The notes under the pieces are model-generated. The model saw only the letters and a list, made by a program, of their open reading frames with translations. It had not been told where the DNA came from and searched no databases. Made by a program: the position numbers and the translations under genes. A DNA stretch of 64,000 nt. Source: Paractinoplanes ferrugineus (GTDB lineage Bacteria; Actinomycetota; Actinomycetes; Mycobacteriales; Micromonosporaceae). The stretch spans positions 62,001-126,000 of the forward strand of contig NZ_BOMM01000056.1 of assembly GCF_016862195.1 (NCBI RefSeq), given 5' to 3'. Below are positions 51,055 through 58,612 of this stretch, one piece after another (positions within the stretch are counted from its first letter, which is position 1; each line of letters opens with the position of its first letter).

Positions 51055-52245
51055 GTGGACGAGGTCGCGGCGGCGCATCTGAGCGCGGCACCCTGGCCGT
51101 ACGCTCAATTGGACGTCGCCGCCCTCCGGGCCGGCGGCCATCCGCGCGTGCCGTTCCGCGAGTTCGTCCTGAAGATCCATCAGCGGTGCAACCTGGCCTG
51201 CGACTACTGCTACATGTACGAGCACGCCGACCAGAGCTGGCGCGACCGCCCCCGCACGATGTCCGACGAGGTGCTCACCGCGACCCTGGAGCGCATCGCC
51301 GAGCACGCGCGGGGGCGGGTGCGGATCGTGCTGCACGGGGGCGAGCCGCTCCTCTACGGCCGCGACCGTCTCGCCGAGCTGGTCGGCCGAGCACGCGCGA
51401 CCGTGCCCGGCCCGGTCGACTTCAGCATGCAGACCAACGGCGTGCTCCTCGACGAGCCGATGCTGGCGATGCTGCGCTCGGTGGGCGTCGCGGTCGGCGT
51501 CAGCGTCGACGGCACCGAGGCCGTGCACGACAGACATCGGCGAACTCCGGGTGGGCGGGGCAGCTTCAGCGCCGTCTCGGCCGCCCTGCGACGGCTCCGC
51601 CGGCAAGAGAACAGGCAGGTGTACGGGGGTCTGCTGTGCACCGTCAACGTGGCAGCCGACCCGATCGCCTGCTACGAGCAGCTGATGGCGTTCGAACCGC
51701 CCGCCATCGATCTCCTTCTCCCGCACGCCAACTGGGCCACGCCGCCGGCGACCGGTCACGCCGACTGGCTGATCACGGTGTTCGACCGCTGGTACGCCGA
51801 CTCCTCACCGGTGCGGATCCGGCTCTTCGACGACGCGATCGCGCTGATGCTCGGCGGCTCGGCGCGCGGGGAACAACTGGGACTCAGCCCGTCCGGCGTC
51901 GTCGTGGTCGAGTCGGACGGGGCGATCGAACAGGTGGACGCGTTGAAAACGGCGTACCCGGGGGCCTGCTCCACCGGAACCGACGTGCTCACCGCCGGCT
52001 TCGACGCGGTGCTCGACCACCCCGGCATCGTGGCCCGGCAGATCGGCCGCGCCGCCCTCGCCGACGAATGTCTCACCTGCCCGGCTGTCGCGTTCTGCGG
52101 TGGCGGCCACTACGCCCACCGCTATCGCCCCGGCGCCGGCTTCCGGTCGCCCTCGGTCTACTGCGCCGACCTGCGCGTCTTCCTGCGCCACGTGTACGAC
52201 CGCGTCACCGCCGACCTGCCCGCTCACCTCCGGAGCCCGTCATGA
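51055..52245 (+). CDS. fxsB: FxsB-type radical SAM/SPASM peptide maturase
   Basis: A 396-residue enzyme starting at GTG 51055. The radical SAM cluster is Cys45-x3-Cys49-x2-Cys52 (HQRCNLACDYCYMYEHAD, the characteristic FxsB form). SAM-binding HGGEPLLYG and the QTNGVLLDE strand follow. The C-terminal SPASM-like region has at least four cysteines (CLTCPAVAFCGGGH, then VYCADL) for auxiliary iron-sulfur clusters. FxsB-family enzymes form an aryl-to-beta-carbon bond within an aromatic-x-x tripeptide of the precursor (three-residue cyclophane, triceptide class). Located between the precursor and the HExxH gene; the latter start overlaps its stop. Confidence 0.92.
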   Translation: MDEVAAAHLSAAPWPYAQLDVAALRAGGHPRVPFREFVLKIHQRCNLACDYCYMYEHADQSWRDRPRTMSDEVLTATLERIAEHARGRVRIVLHGGEPLLYGRDRLAELVGRARATVPGPVDFSMQTNGVLLDEPMLAMLRSVGVAVGVSVDGTEAVHDRHRRTPGGRGSFSAVSAALRRLRRQENRQVYGGLLCTVNVAADPIACYEQLMAFEPPAIDLLLPHANWATPPATGHADWLITVFDRWYADSSPVRIRLFDDAIALMLGGSARGEQLGLSPSGVVVVESDGAIEQVDALKTAYPGACSTGTDVLTAGFDAVLDHPGIVARQIGRAALADECLTCPAVAFCGGGHYAHRYRPGAGFRSPSVYCADLRVFLRHVYDRVTADLPAHLRSPS

Positions 52246-53525
52246 CCGCCGTCCACCAGCTCTCCCCCGGCCTCTTCGAACGGCTCGCGTCCGGCGCCGG
52301 CGGAGTGGCGGCCATCCGGGAACTGCGCGCGGCCCAGCTGAGCAAGCGCCTCCTGCTGATCCGCTTCCTGCTCACCGACCCCGCCCGCGACCTGCTCGAA
52401 CGGGTGCGGATCGCGGCGCCCGACCACTACCGCGACATCCTGGGCGCGCCCCTGGTGGCCGGCTGGGCGGCCATCGCCGCACGGGCCGCCGACGACAACG
52501 TGCTGGCCGAGGCCGACAGACTCTTCCTCAACGCCATCGCGCTCGTGGCCGCCGACGCCGCCGGCCTTGCGGCCACCCTGGACGTCCCAGTCCACGACGG
52601 CCGCGCCGTCCTGCCCGGCGTGGGCGCCTTCGAAGCCCTCCCCGCAACCTTCTTGCGGGTCACAACGCCCCTGCCCCGCGCCGTTTTCCCCCGCTCTTCC
52701 CCCGCTGCGACCCCTTCCTCCGGCGCCGCTCTTTCCCCCAGCGCCGCTCTTTCTCCGGGCGGCGGCTGGCTGCCGGTGCGTGGACTTGCTGCCGCGGCGG
52801 GCGGCCTGACCATTCGGCTCACCCTCGACGACCTGCACCCCTACCGGCACGGCCACCACGCGCCACCCGCGAACCGTCTCTCCGACGAGGCGCTCGACCG
52901 CTGGCAGACGTCCTTCACCGAGGCCTGGCGACTGCTCGCCACCCATCTGCCGACCCGCGCCGCCGAACTGGCCACCGGCCTGGAGACCCTGGTACCGCTC
53001 GTGCAGACGGACCCGCGCTCGGCCCGCGCCGCCACCCTGCGGCACGCGTTCGGCGTCTTCGGCCTGACGTTGCCGCGCACCCCGCACGACTTCGCGGTCA
53101 CCCTGGTCCACGAGTTCCAGCACTCGAAACTGAGCGCGCTCCTCGACCTGGCCCAGCTGACCGACCCCGCCGACGACCGGCACTATTTCGCCCCGTGGCG
53201 CGAGGACCCGCGCCCGTTGCCCGGCCTGCTGCAGGGCGTCTATGCGTTCGTCGGCGTGGCCGACACCTGGCGTGCGCTGCGTCCCGAGATCGAGGTCGCC
53301 ACCGCCCGCTTCGCCGAAGCACGCCTGCAAGCCGACCGGGGCCTGACCGCGGTCGAGGAGTCCGGTGCTCTGACCCCCGACGGCACAGCTTTCGTCGCCG
53401 CCCTGCGGGAAACAACCGACCGCCTGCTCGCCGAGCCGCTGCCGCCGCAGGCCGACGAGGACGCCCGCCGCAAACTTGCCGACACCTACACCGCCTGGCA
53501 GCAGCGCCGCCGCCAGCTCATCTAG
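52242..53525 (+). CDS. HExxH-motif putative peptide-modifying protein (FxsB partner)
   Basis: A 427-residue protein translationally coupled to fxsB (ATGA). The motif is TLVHEFQHSKLSALL, with His290, Glu291 and His294; a later conserved region YFAPWREDPRPLPGLL may supply the third ligand. Proteins of this family occur beside FxsB-type radical SAM enzymes and are now described as 2-oxoglutarate-type peptide beta-hydroxylases rather than proteases. That function is family knowledge, not visible here. An unusual Pro/Ser/Ala stretch (about 150-180), from near-repeated GCGCCGCTCTTTC DNA around 52725-52760, interrupts the N-terminal half. It converges with the PPOX gene, sharing CTAG at the stops. 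Confidence 0.82.
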   Translation: MTAVHQLSPGLFERLASGAGGVAAIRELRAAQLSKRLLLIRFLLTDPARDLLERVRIAAPDHYRDILGAPLVAGWAAIAARAADDNVLAEADRLFLNAIALVAADAAGLAATLDVPVHDGRAVLPGVGAFEALPATFLRVTTPLPRAVFPRSSPAATPSSGAALSPSAALSPGGGWLPVRGLAAAAGGLTIRLTLDDLHPYRHGHHAPPANRLSDEALDRWQTSFTEAWRLLATHLPTRAAELATGLETLVPLVQTDPRSARAATLRHAFGVFGLTLPRTPHDFAVTLVHEFQHSKLSALLDLAQLTDPADDRHYFAPWREDPRPLPGLLQGVYAFVGVADTWRALRPEIEVATARFAEARLQADRGLTAVEESGALTPDGTAFVAALRETTDRLLAEPLPPQADEDARRKLADTYTAWQQRRRQLI

Positions 53526-53911
53526 CCGGCCGCGCCGGGGGTGATCCGCAGAATCACGCGGTCCCGGCTCTTGCGGGAGAACAACTTCTCAAGAAACAGC
53601 ATGACCCGATACTGAACGCCATATTTGCGCCGAATCGGATCCGCCATCCGCCGACAGGTGGCCGGGTCCTCGATCACCCGAGCGGTGCCTCCCACCACTT
53701 CGGCATCCGGTTCGACCCGCCCGAAACGGCTGCTGGGCCGCATCTCCACCCGCGGATCGTGCCGGAGCCGGCGCACCTTCCCCGTGTCGGCCGGCGTGGT
53801 CACCACCCACTCGTCCCCGTCCCGAGCAATCCAGACCGGCACCGCAACCGGCACACCGGTACGCCGATAGGTGGTCAGCGATACGAACTTCTCCTCGGCC
53901 AGGTCGCTCAT
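53522..53911 (-). CDS. PPOX-class flavin/F420-dependent oxidoreductase
   Basis: A 129-residue split-barrel protein. The start is taken at ATG 53911 (SDLAEEKFVSLTTYRRTG, the normal family N-terminus); GTG 53938 would add nine residues. VPVAVPVWIARDGDEWVVTT and GKVRRLRHDPRVEMRP are the typical cofactor-binding strands of actinobacterial PPOX enzymes, most of which use F420. The substrate is unknown. Its stop shares CTAG with the convergent HExxH gene, so it is a neighbour rather than a likely member of the peptide operon. Confidence 0.88.
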   Translation of the reverse strand: MSDLAEEKFVSLTTYRRTGVPVAVPVWIARDGDEWVVTTPADTGKVRRLRHDPRVEMRPSSRFGRVEPDAEVVGGTARVIEDPATCRRMADPIRRKYGVQYRVMLFLEKLFSRKSRDRVILRITPGAAG

Positions 53912-54133
53912 ATCCCGGCAAATGCCCGCTCGACCCACCCCTCAACCCCTCCGTCTCTTTCCGGGCTCACTCAGCGCACCGACCCGCACCGCCATTCACC
54001 GCACCGCCATTCACCGCATCGCCTCCGCCGAGCCGAGATCCGGCGAATCGGGCCCGGAACATCTCTCCCACCGCCCCTCTCCAATCCGCGGATCGGCCTG
54101 ATCGAATATTGGCTTGGCCCATTCCTGGTGGGC

Positions 54134-54141
54134 GATAATAT
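54134..54141 (+). promoter_or_regulatory. AT-rich -10 box before the Pro-rich ORF
   Basis: GATAATAT contains GATAAT ending 6 bases before the ATG at 54146. TTGGCT (54109-54114) at 19 bases or TTGGCC (54114-54119) at 14-16 bases could act as the -35, but neither spacing is ideal. Confidence 0.4.
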
Positions 54142-54145
54142 TCGC

Positions 54146-55489
54146 ATGCGGCACCAGCAGCTTTCACTATTCTCCCGGCCGGCGACACTCGCCATGCGGG
54201 ATCGCTCGAAAGCGCGCAATTGGTCGCCGGAAATGGACGAATTCCGCCGCGCCCAGGCACTCCGGCGGCGATGGGGACTCGCTCGGCGCCACGGCGAAAA
54301 ACTGTGCCGCGCCCACGGTTGCTCACAGCAGTGCGGCGAACTGGGTTTACCCGATCCGGCCGACGCACTCCCGCCCCTGATCCGGCCCGCCGAGGCAACC
54401 CTGACGCAGCGCCCGTCATCGCCGCCATCGATCGGCAATGCCCCGACGGCCGCAAGCCGCCCGGGTGACGTTGGCTCGCCGCCGGACGCGGGCCACGTCG
54501 ACCCGGCGCCCCGACCCGACCGCACCCCCGGAGCCCATCCCGCTCCAACAGTCGAGCGTCGGCCCGAGCCCGCACCGGCAGCGGACCCCGCTCATCGGCC
54601 CGACCCCACAGCCGAATCCACGCATCGGCCCACATCCTCAGGCCGGGCCACTCCCGCAGCCGGGTTCATGCCCCAGCCCGATCCCGCAGGCCCGACCGCG
54701 CCCGCAGCCGGGTCCACGCGCCAGCCCGCACCCCCACGCCCGGCCACCCCCACAACCAGATCCACGCGCCAGGCCGCACCCGCGTCCGCGGACGAACACG
54801 CGCATACACCGGAGGCCGCAAGCCGCGCCGAGCCCGCACGTCGATCCGGGCGGCCGGCCGCGGCGCGATCCGCACGTCGGTCCGGGCTCGCGCCGGGGAC
54901 CGGAATCACGCGCCAGGGCCGCGGTGGGTGGCCGGCGTGGATCGGCTGCGTGGCACGAGCGCCATCGACCGCCCGATGCCATCCCAGGGGCAGCGCTCGA
55001 TCGCCACCCTCGAGGCTCGGCCGGTCTGCGGCACCGGCGTGGCTACGCCCCGCAACCACCAACCGGTCGCCGCTGGAAACGGCCGGTCGATCAAGTCCGA
55101 GAATGCTCGGAATTGGGTGCCGGAAGAATAAATGTCAGTTGCGATTTGATGGGCGGGGCGTTATCGACTGCCGCGTTCAACGGGATGGTGGCGGCGAGAA
55201 ACAACAATTGCTGGTCCGCGCTCTTTTCGAGACGGGCCGCGCTATCCGATTCGGGTTGTCGCAGTGCGGCGGGGGCGACGGTTCGGGTCCGGCTGGAACC
55301 GCGGACTGGCAGCCCGGTAGCCGCGGGGAGCCGGGGAAGGAGGCGAGCACGGAGTTTTTACCGGCGCATATCGGACAAGGTTTGCCAAGCGGGGGCGTGA
55401 GCGGGTGGCAGGGGGCGGACCGGGCTCGGGCCGGCGGCCTACGAGCCGGGGGGCTGGGTGGGGGTCAAGCCGACCGCGCTCAGGCTTGA
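54146..55489 (+). CDS. Hypothetical protein with basic N-terminus and Pro/Ala-rich tail
   Basis: The first ~75 residues look like a real protein: MRHQQLSLFSRPATLAMRDR, a basic helix EFRRAQALRRRWGLARRHGE, then CRAHGCSQQCG. I believe similar short basic proteins occur in Micromonosporaceae, but no function is known. After that the frame is Pro/Ala/Thr/Arg-rich repeats (HRPDPTAEST, AAGSTRQPAP) for about 200 codons. From about 55130 it passes through AT-richer sequence that does not look coding, then Gly-rich codons to the stop inside the convergent SDR gene. The start and N-terminal part are supported by the -10 box; the true 3' end is uncertain, since other plus-strand frames are also open over the repeats. 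Confidence 0.4.
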   Translation: MRHQQLSLFSRPATLAMRDRSKARNWSPEMDEFRRAQALRRRWGLARRHGEKLCRAHGCSQQCGELGLPDPADALPPLIRPAEATLTQRPSSPPSIGNAPTAASRPGDVGSPPDAGHVDPAPRPDRTPGAHPAPTVERRPEPAPAADPAHRPDPTAESTHRPTSSGRATPAAGFMPQPDPAGPTAPAAGSTRQPAPPRPATPTTRSTRQAAPASADEHAHTPEAASRAEPARRSGRPAAARSARRSGLAPGTGITRQGRGGWPAWIGCVARAPSTARCHPRGSARSPPSRLGRSAAPAWLRPATTNRSPLETAGRSSPRMLGIGCRKNKCQLRFDGRGVIDCRVQRDGGGEKQQLLVRALFETGRAIRFGLSQCGGGDGSGPAGTADWQPGSRGEPGKEASTEFLPAHIGQGLPSGGVSGWQGADRARAGGLRAGGLGGGQADRAQA

Positions 55490-56302
55490 GTTCCACAGGC
55501 GTTCGGCGCGAGCTTTGCTTGTCGAGCGCGGAGTCGCCTTGAACGGGGCGCGCCAAGCGAAGTAGCCGCCCGGGATCAGGGCCTCGGGCGCGGTGGCCAG
55601 CCAGACCAGGGTGTCGGCGCCCTGCTCGGTGGAGCGGAACAGGCCCGGCGCCAGGCTTGCGACGCTGAAAGCTGGGCTCTGCCTGCCGAAACCGCTGCGG
55701 ATCAGGCCGGGGAAATAGCACGTGGCCACGACGCCGGAGGCGGTCCAGCGGCGGGCGGCCTCGACCGTCATCAGGATGTTGGCCTGCTTGCTGGCACCGT
55801 AGGCCAGCCAGCGGCTGCGCTGGCGGCGACCGGGGTGGTCGACGTCGAGCGTGCCCCAGGACTCGGCGATGGAGGACGTCGTCACGACGCGAGCCGGGGT
55901 CTCCGGGGTGGCGGCGGCACGCAGGCGGTCCAGCAGCAGGTGGGCCAGCAGGAAGCCGGCCAGGTGGTTGATCTGCAGGGTGGCGTCGTGACCGTCGGTG
56001 GTGGGATGGCGCACCGAGGTCAGCAGGCCCGCGTTGTTCGCCAGCACGTGGATGCGCTCGTGGTCGGCGGCGATGGCCGCGCCCGTCGCGCGCACCTGGT
56101 CCAGCTCGGCGAAGTCGGCGCGGTAGGACGTCGGGGTCCGCCCACCGGCGTCCCGGACCCGCGAAACGGCGTCCGCCAGCCGCGCCGGGTCCCGGCCGAG
56201 CAGCACGACGTCGTCACCGGCGCGGGCCAGTGCGACCGCCGCGGCCAGCCCGATTCCCGAGCTCGCGCCCGTCACCACCACAGTTCGGCGCATGCGGACC
56301 AT
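55439..56302 (-). CDS. Short-chain dehydrogenase/reductase
   Basis: A 287-residue SDR. The cofactor motif is VVVTGASSGIGLAAAVALA (TGxxxGIG), the structural motif is LANNAGLLTS, the catalytic Ser lies in RVVTTSSIAESWG, and the Tyr-x3-Lys pair is in LAYGASKQAN. The tail FPGLIRSGFGRQSP is characteristic of the retinol-dehydrogenase/WWOX-like SDR branch. The cofactor preference is probably NADP (Arg in LLGRDPARL). ATG 56302 or 56293 could be the start. Substrate unknown. Divergent from the DUF998 gene. Confidence 0.93.
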   Translation of the reverse strand: MVRMRRTVVVTGASSGIGLAAAVALARAGDDVVLLGRDPARLADAVSRVRDAGGRTPTSYRADFAELDQVRATGAAIAADHERIHVLANNAGLLTSVRHPTTDGHDATLQINHLAGFLLAHLLLDRLRAAATPETPARVVTTSSIAESWGTLDVDHPGRRQRSRWLAYGASKQANILMTVEAARRWTASGVVATCYFPGLIRSGFGRQSPAFSVASLAPGLFRSTEQGADTLVWLATAPEALIPGGYFAWRAPFKATPRSTSKARAERLWNSSLSAVGLTPTQPPGS

Positions 56303-56355
56303 TCGATCATCACCCCACGGGTACGCCGGAGGCGGGCACCGATCATGATGACGGA

Positions 56356-57027
56356 ATGATCCGGAACCGGCTTGCCGTGGCCGCCGCCGTCACGGTCACC
56401 GGGGGCGCCGGTGTCATGCTGTTCACGCTCGTCGCCGGGCCGGGACGGTGGTGGCAGGGCTACGTGAGCGAGGCGGGGACGGCCGGTCAGCCGTACGCCG
56501 TCAGTTATCGCCTTGGTCTTGGTCTGCTCGCGCTCGGGGTGGCGCTGCTCGGCCGGGCCCGGCGCCACGCCGCGCTGCTCCTGCTGGTCGCGGCCGGGCT
56601 GGCGGGCACGTCGAGCGTGGTGCCGTGCAGCGCGGGATGTCCGTTGCCGCCGTTCGAGCCGACGACGACCGCCGACCTCGTGCACACCGCCGCCAGCATC
56701 CTCGGCATGGCCGTGCTGGCCGCCGCCATGGCCGTGACCTGGTGGACCGCCGCCCGCCCGGCCGCCCCGCAGGCCACCACAGCGGGGGCCAAAGCCGGGG
56801 CCGCAGCGGGAGCGCCGCCGGTTGGTGACGCCGGGGTGAGGAAGGCGGTGCGGCGGCTGGCGGGGGTCGCTCTGGTGCTCACGCTGCCGCTGGCGGCGGC
56901 CATGGCGCTGACGATGCTGTTCGTCGGGCGCGGCACGGTGGGTGCTCTGCTCGAGCGGGCGCTGCTCCTGGTGGCGGTGTGCTGGCTGGTCGGGACGGGT
57001 TTGCTCAGCGCACCCGCTGCGCGCTGA
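56356..57027 (+). CDS. DUF998 family membrane protein
   Basis: A 223-residue protein with six hydrophobic helices. The DUF998 pattern is seen in YVSEAGTAGQPYAVSYRLGL after helix 1, and in GTSSVVPCSAGCPLPPFEPTTTADLVHTAAS, the loop before helix 4 with two cysteines. An Ala/Gly-rich cytoplasmic loop (about 140-165) separates helices 4 and 5. Function of the family is unknown. The 3' end overlaps the convergent pyridoxal kinase by 23 bases. Confidence 0.82.
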   Translation: MIRNRLAVAAAVTVTGGAGVMLFTLVAGPGRWWQGYVSEAGTAGQPYAVSYRLGLGLLALGVALLGRARRHAALLLLVAAGLAGTSSVVPCSAGCPLPPFEPTTTADLVHTAASILGMAVLAAAMAVTWWTAARPAAPQATTAGAKAGAAAGAPPVGDAGVRKAVRRLAGVALVLTLPLAAAMALTMLFVGRGTVGALLERALLLVAVCWLVGTGLLSAPAAR

Positions 57028-57856
57028 ACTGCATGCGCGGGGTGGCGAAGAACTCCTGGGCCGGCACCAGCTGGAGCTCACGCTCGCCGGAACGATAGGT
57101 CATCTCGATCAGGTCGAAGACGCTCGACGCCGTACGCTCCAGCGCCGCCCCGGCGCTCCTGCTCGCCACATAGTGGGCGGTGAACAGGGCGGCCGTGACG
57201 TCACCCGACCCGTTCGCCTTGAACGGCAGGTGCGGGGTGCTCACCAGCCAGGCGCCGGTGTCGTCGACCGCGAGCATCTCGATGGTGCCCTCCTCGCGGT
57301 CGGGTCGCTCGACGCTGGTGACCAGCATGGTCGACGGGCCCTTGGCCCGGGCGAGGTCGGCCGAGGCCAGTGTCGACTCGATGCTCGCCGGTTCGGTGCC
57401 GGTGAGGAAACCCAGCTCGAACTGGTTGGGGGTGATGATGTCGGCGACCGGCACGACCCGGTCCCGCAGCAGGTCGGGGATCTCGGGGGCGACGAAGCAA
57501 CCCGATTTGGCGTTCCCCATCACCGGGTCGCACGCATAGACGGCCGCGGGGTTGGCGGCTTTCACCCGGCGCACGGCGTCGACGATCACGTCGCCGATGC
57601 CGACCGAGCCCTGGTAGCCCGACAGCACGGCGTCGATCTGCGGGAACACGCCGCGCTCCTCGACGCCGAGGATGATCTCGGCCACGTCGGACGGCGGGAT
57701 GAGCGGACCGCGCCAGGCACCGTAGCCGGTGTGGTTGGAGAAGTTCACTGTGGGGACCGGCACGACCTCGACCCCGATGCGCTGCAACGGGAACACGGCC
57801 GCGGAGTTGCCGACGTGCCCGTGGGCGACCGCCGACTGGATGGACAGAACCTTCAT
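57005..57856 (-). CDS. pdxY: Pyridoxal kinase
   Basis: A 283-residue ribokinase-fold enzyme that phosphorylates pyridoxal to PLP in the salvage pathway. Motifs: MKVLSIQSAVAHGHVGNSAA (substrate loop), the GYQGSVG strand, ACDPVMGN, DIITPNQFELGFLTG, and the catalytic Asp in FKANGSGDVTAALF. Length matches PdxY. The ATG overlaps the stop of a TetR regulator gene (ATGA), so the kinase is expressed with the regulator. This coupling is unusual, since PdxY is normally constitutive. Confidence 0.95.
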   Translation of the reverse strand: MKVLSIQSAVAHGHVGNSAAVFPLQRIGVEVVPVPTVNFSNHTGYGAWRGPLIPPSDVAEIILGVEERGVFPQIDAVLSGYQGSVGIGDVIVDAVRRVKAANPAAVYACDPVMGNAKSGCFVAPEIPDLLRDRVVPVADIITPNQFELGFLTGTEPASIESTLASADLARAKGPSTMLVTSVERPDREEGTIEMLAVDDTGAWLVSTPHLPFKANGSGDVTAALFTAHYVASRSAGAALERTASSVFDLIEMTYRSGERELQLVPAQEFFATPRMQFSAQRVR

Positions 57857-58581
57857 GGCTCAAGCCTAGAGCCGGTGAGGCCGTCCAGGACGGTGGTCAG
57901 GTTGTGGTCGAAGGTCTCCTCGGGGTCGAGGTGGGCGCCGTCGACGACCAGGCGGGCGATCGTGGGATAGCGGCCGGTGTCGAGCATGCGCCGGAGGTAG
58001 GGGCCGTGACCGGCCTGCCAGGCGGCCACGTCGGTGCCGGTGGACCGGGCGGTGCGGCGTTCGGTGATCTCCCGGCGGAGGGCTCCGGCGAGGAACGCGC
58101 TGAGGGCGCCCGAGGCTCGCTGGAGGTCGTCCAGGCTGGTTATGCCGGGGGCCTGACTCAGCGCCGCCGCGGTCGCCTCGCCCACGGCCAGCGCGTGCGG
58201 GCCGAGGTGGGGGCGGGCGCCGAGCAGGTCGGCGAACCACTCGTGGTCGAGGGCGACCTCGCGGGTCCGGCGCACGACGGCGAACAGGGTGGTCCGCCAG
58301 TCGGCCTGCGGGACGGCCTCGGCGATCCGGGCGTAGATCACGTCGACCATCAGGTCGAGCAGCTCGGATCGGTTGGTCACGTAGTCGTAGAGGCGCATCG
58401 GGCCGACGCCGAGCTCCTTGGCGATCTTGCGGACCGACAACCCGTCGAGGCCGTGCTCGTCGGCGACGGCGATCGCGGTGGCGGCGATCTTCGACCGGCT
58501 CAGTGGCACCGGCGCCGCGCGCGGTTGCGGCTCGGGCCGTTCCCAGACGGGCAGCGGTACGTTACCGTACGGCGTATCCAT
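57853..58581 (-). CDS. TetR family regulator (TetR_C tetracycline-type)
   Basis: A 242-residue repressor-type protein. The DNA-binding domain is at about 30-75 (AATAIAVADEHGLDGLSVRK, then LGVGPMRLYDYVTNRSELLD). The C-terminal domain has the TetR_C tetracycline-repressor pattern (ADWRTTLFAVVRRTREVALD; DPEETFDHNLTTVLDGL). It is divergent from a Tet(X)-like FAD monooxygenase with 31 bp between starts and an inverted repeat across the gap. Its gene overlaps pdxY downstream. The inducer is probably a polyketide-like or aromatic molecule that the monooxygenase modifies; this is inference. Confidence 0.92.
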   Translation of the reverse strand: MDTPYGNVPLPVWERPEPQPRAAPVPLSRSKIAATAIAVADEHGLDGLSVRKIAKELGVGPMRLYDYVTNRSELLDLMVDVIYARIAEAVPQADWRTTLFAVVRRTREVALDHEWFADLLGARPHLGPHALAVGEATAAALSQAPGITSLDDLQRASGALSAFLAGALRREITERRTARSTGTDVAAWQAGHGPYLRRMLDTGRYPTIARLVVDGAHLDPEETFDHNLTTVLDGLTGSRLEP

Positions 58582-58600
58582 GAGGTACAGCGTACGTTAT
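58562..58600. promoter_or_regulatory. Probable TetR operator
   Basis: TTACCGTACGGCGTATCC (58562-58579) and GGTACAGCGTACGTTAT (58584-58600) are imperfect inverted copies, each with a CGTACG core and a GTA-(T)CC arm. They flank and include the regulator start codon and lie just before the monooxygenase ATG, allowing control of both genes. Confidence 0.55.
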
Positions 58601-58612
58601 CGGGGGTTGACC

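Noticed and set aside
52100..54145. 1129-codon frame running through the HExxH gene into the Pro-rich ORF
   Set aside because: The first two thirds are out of frame with the clear HExxH protein and antisense to the PPOX gene; only the segment from ATG 54146 is considered coding.
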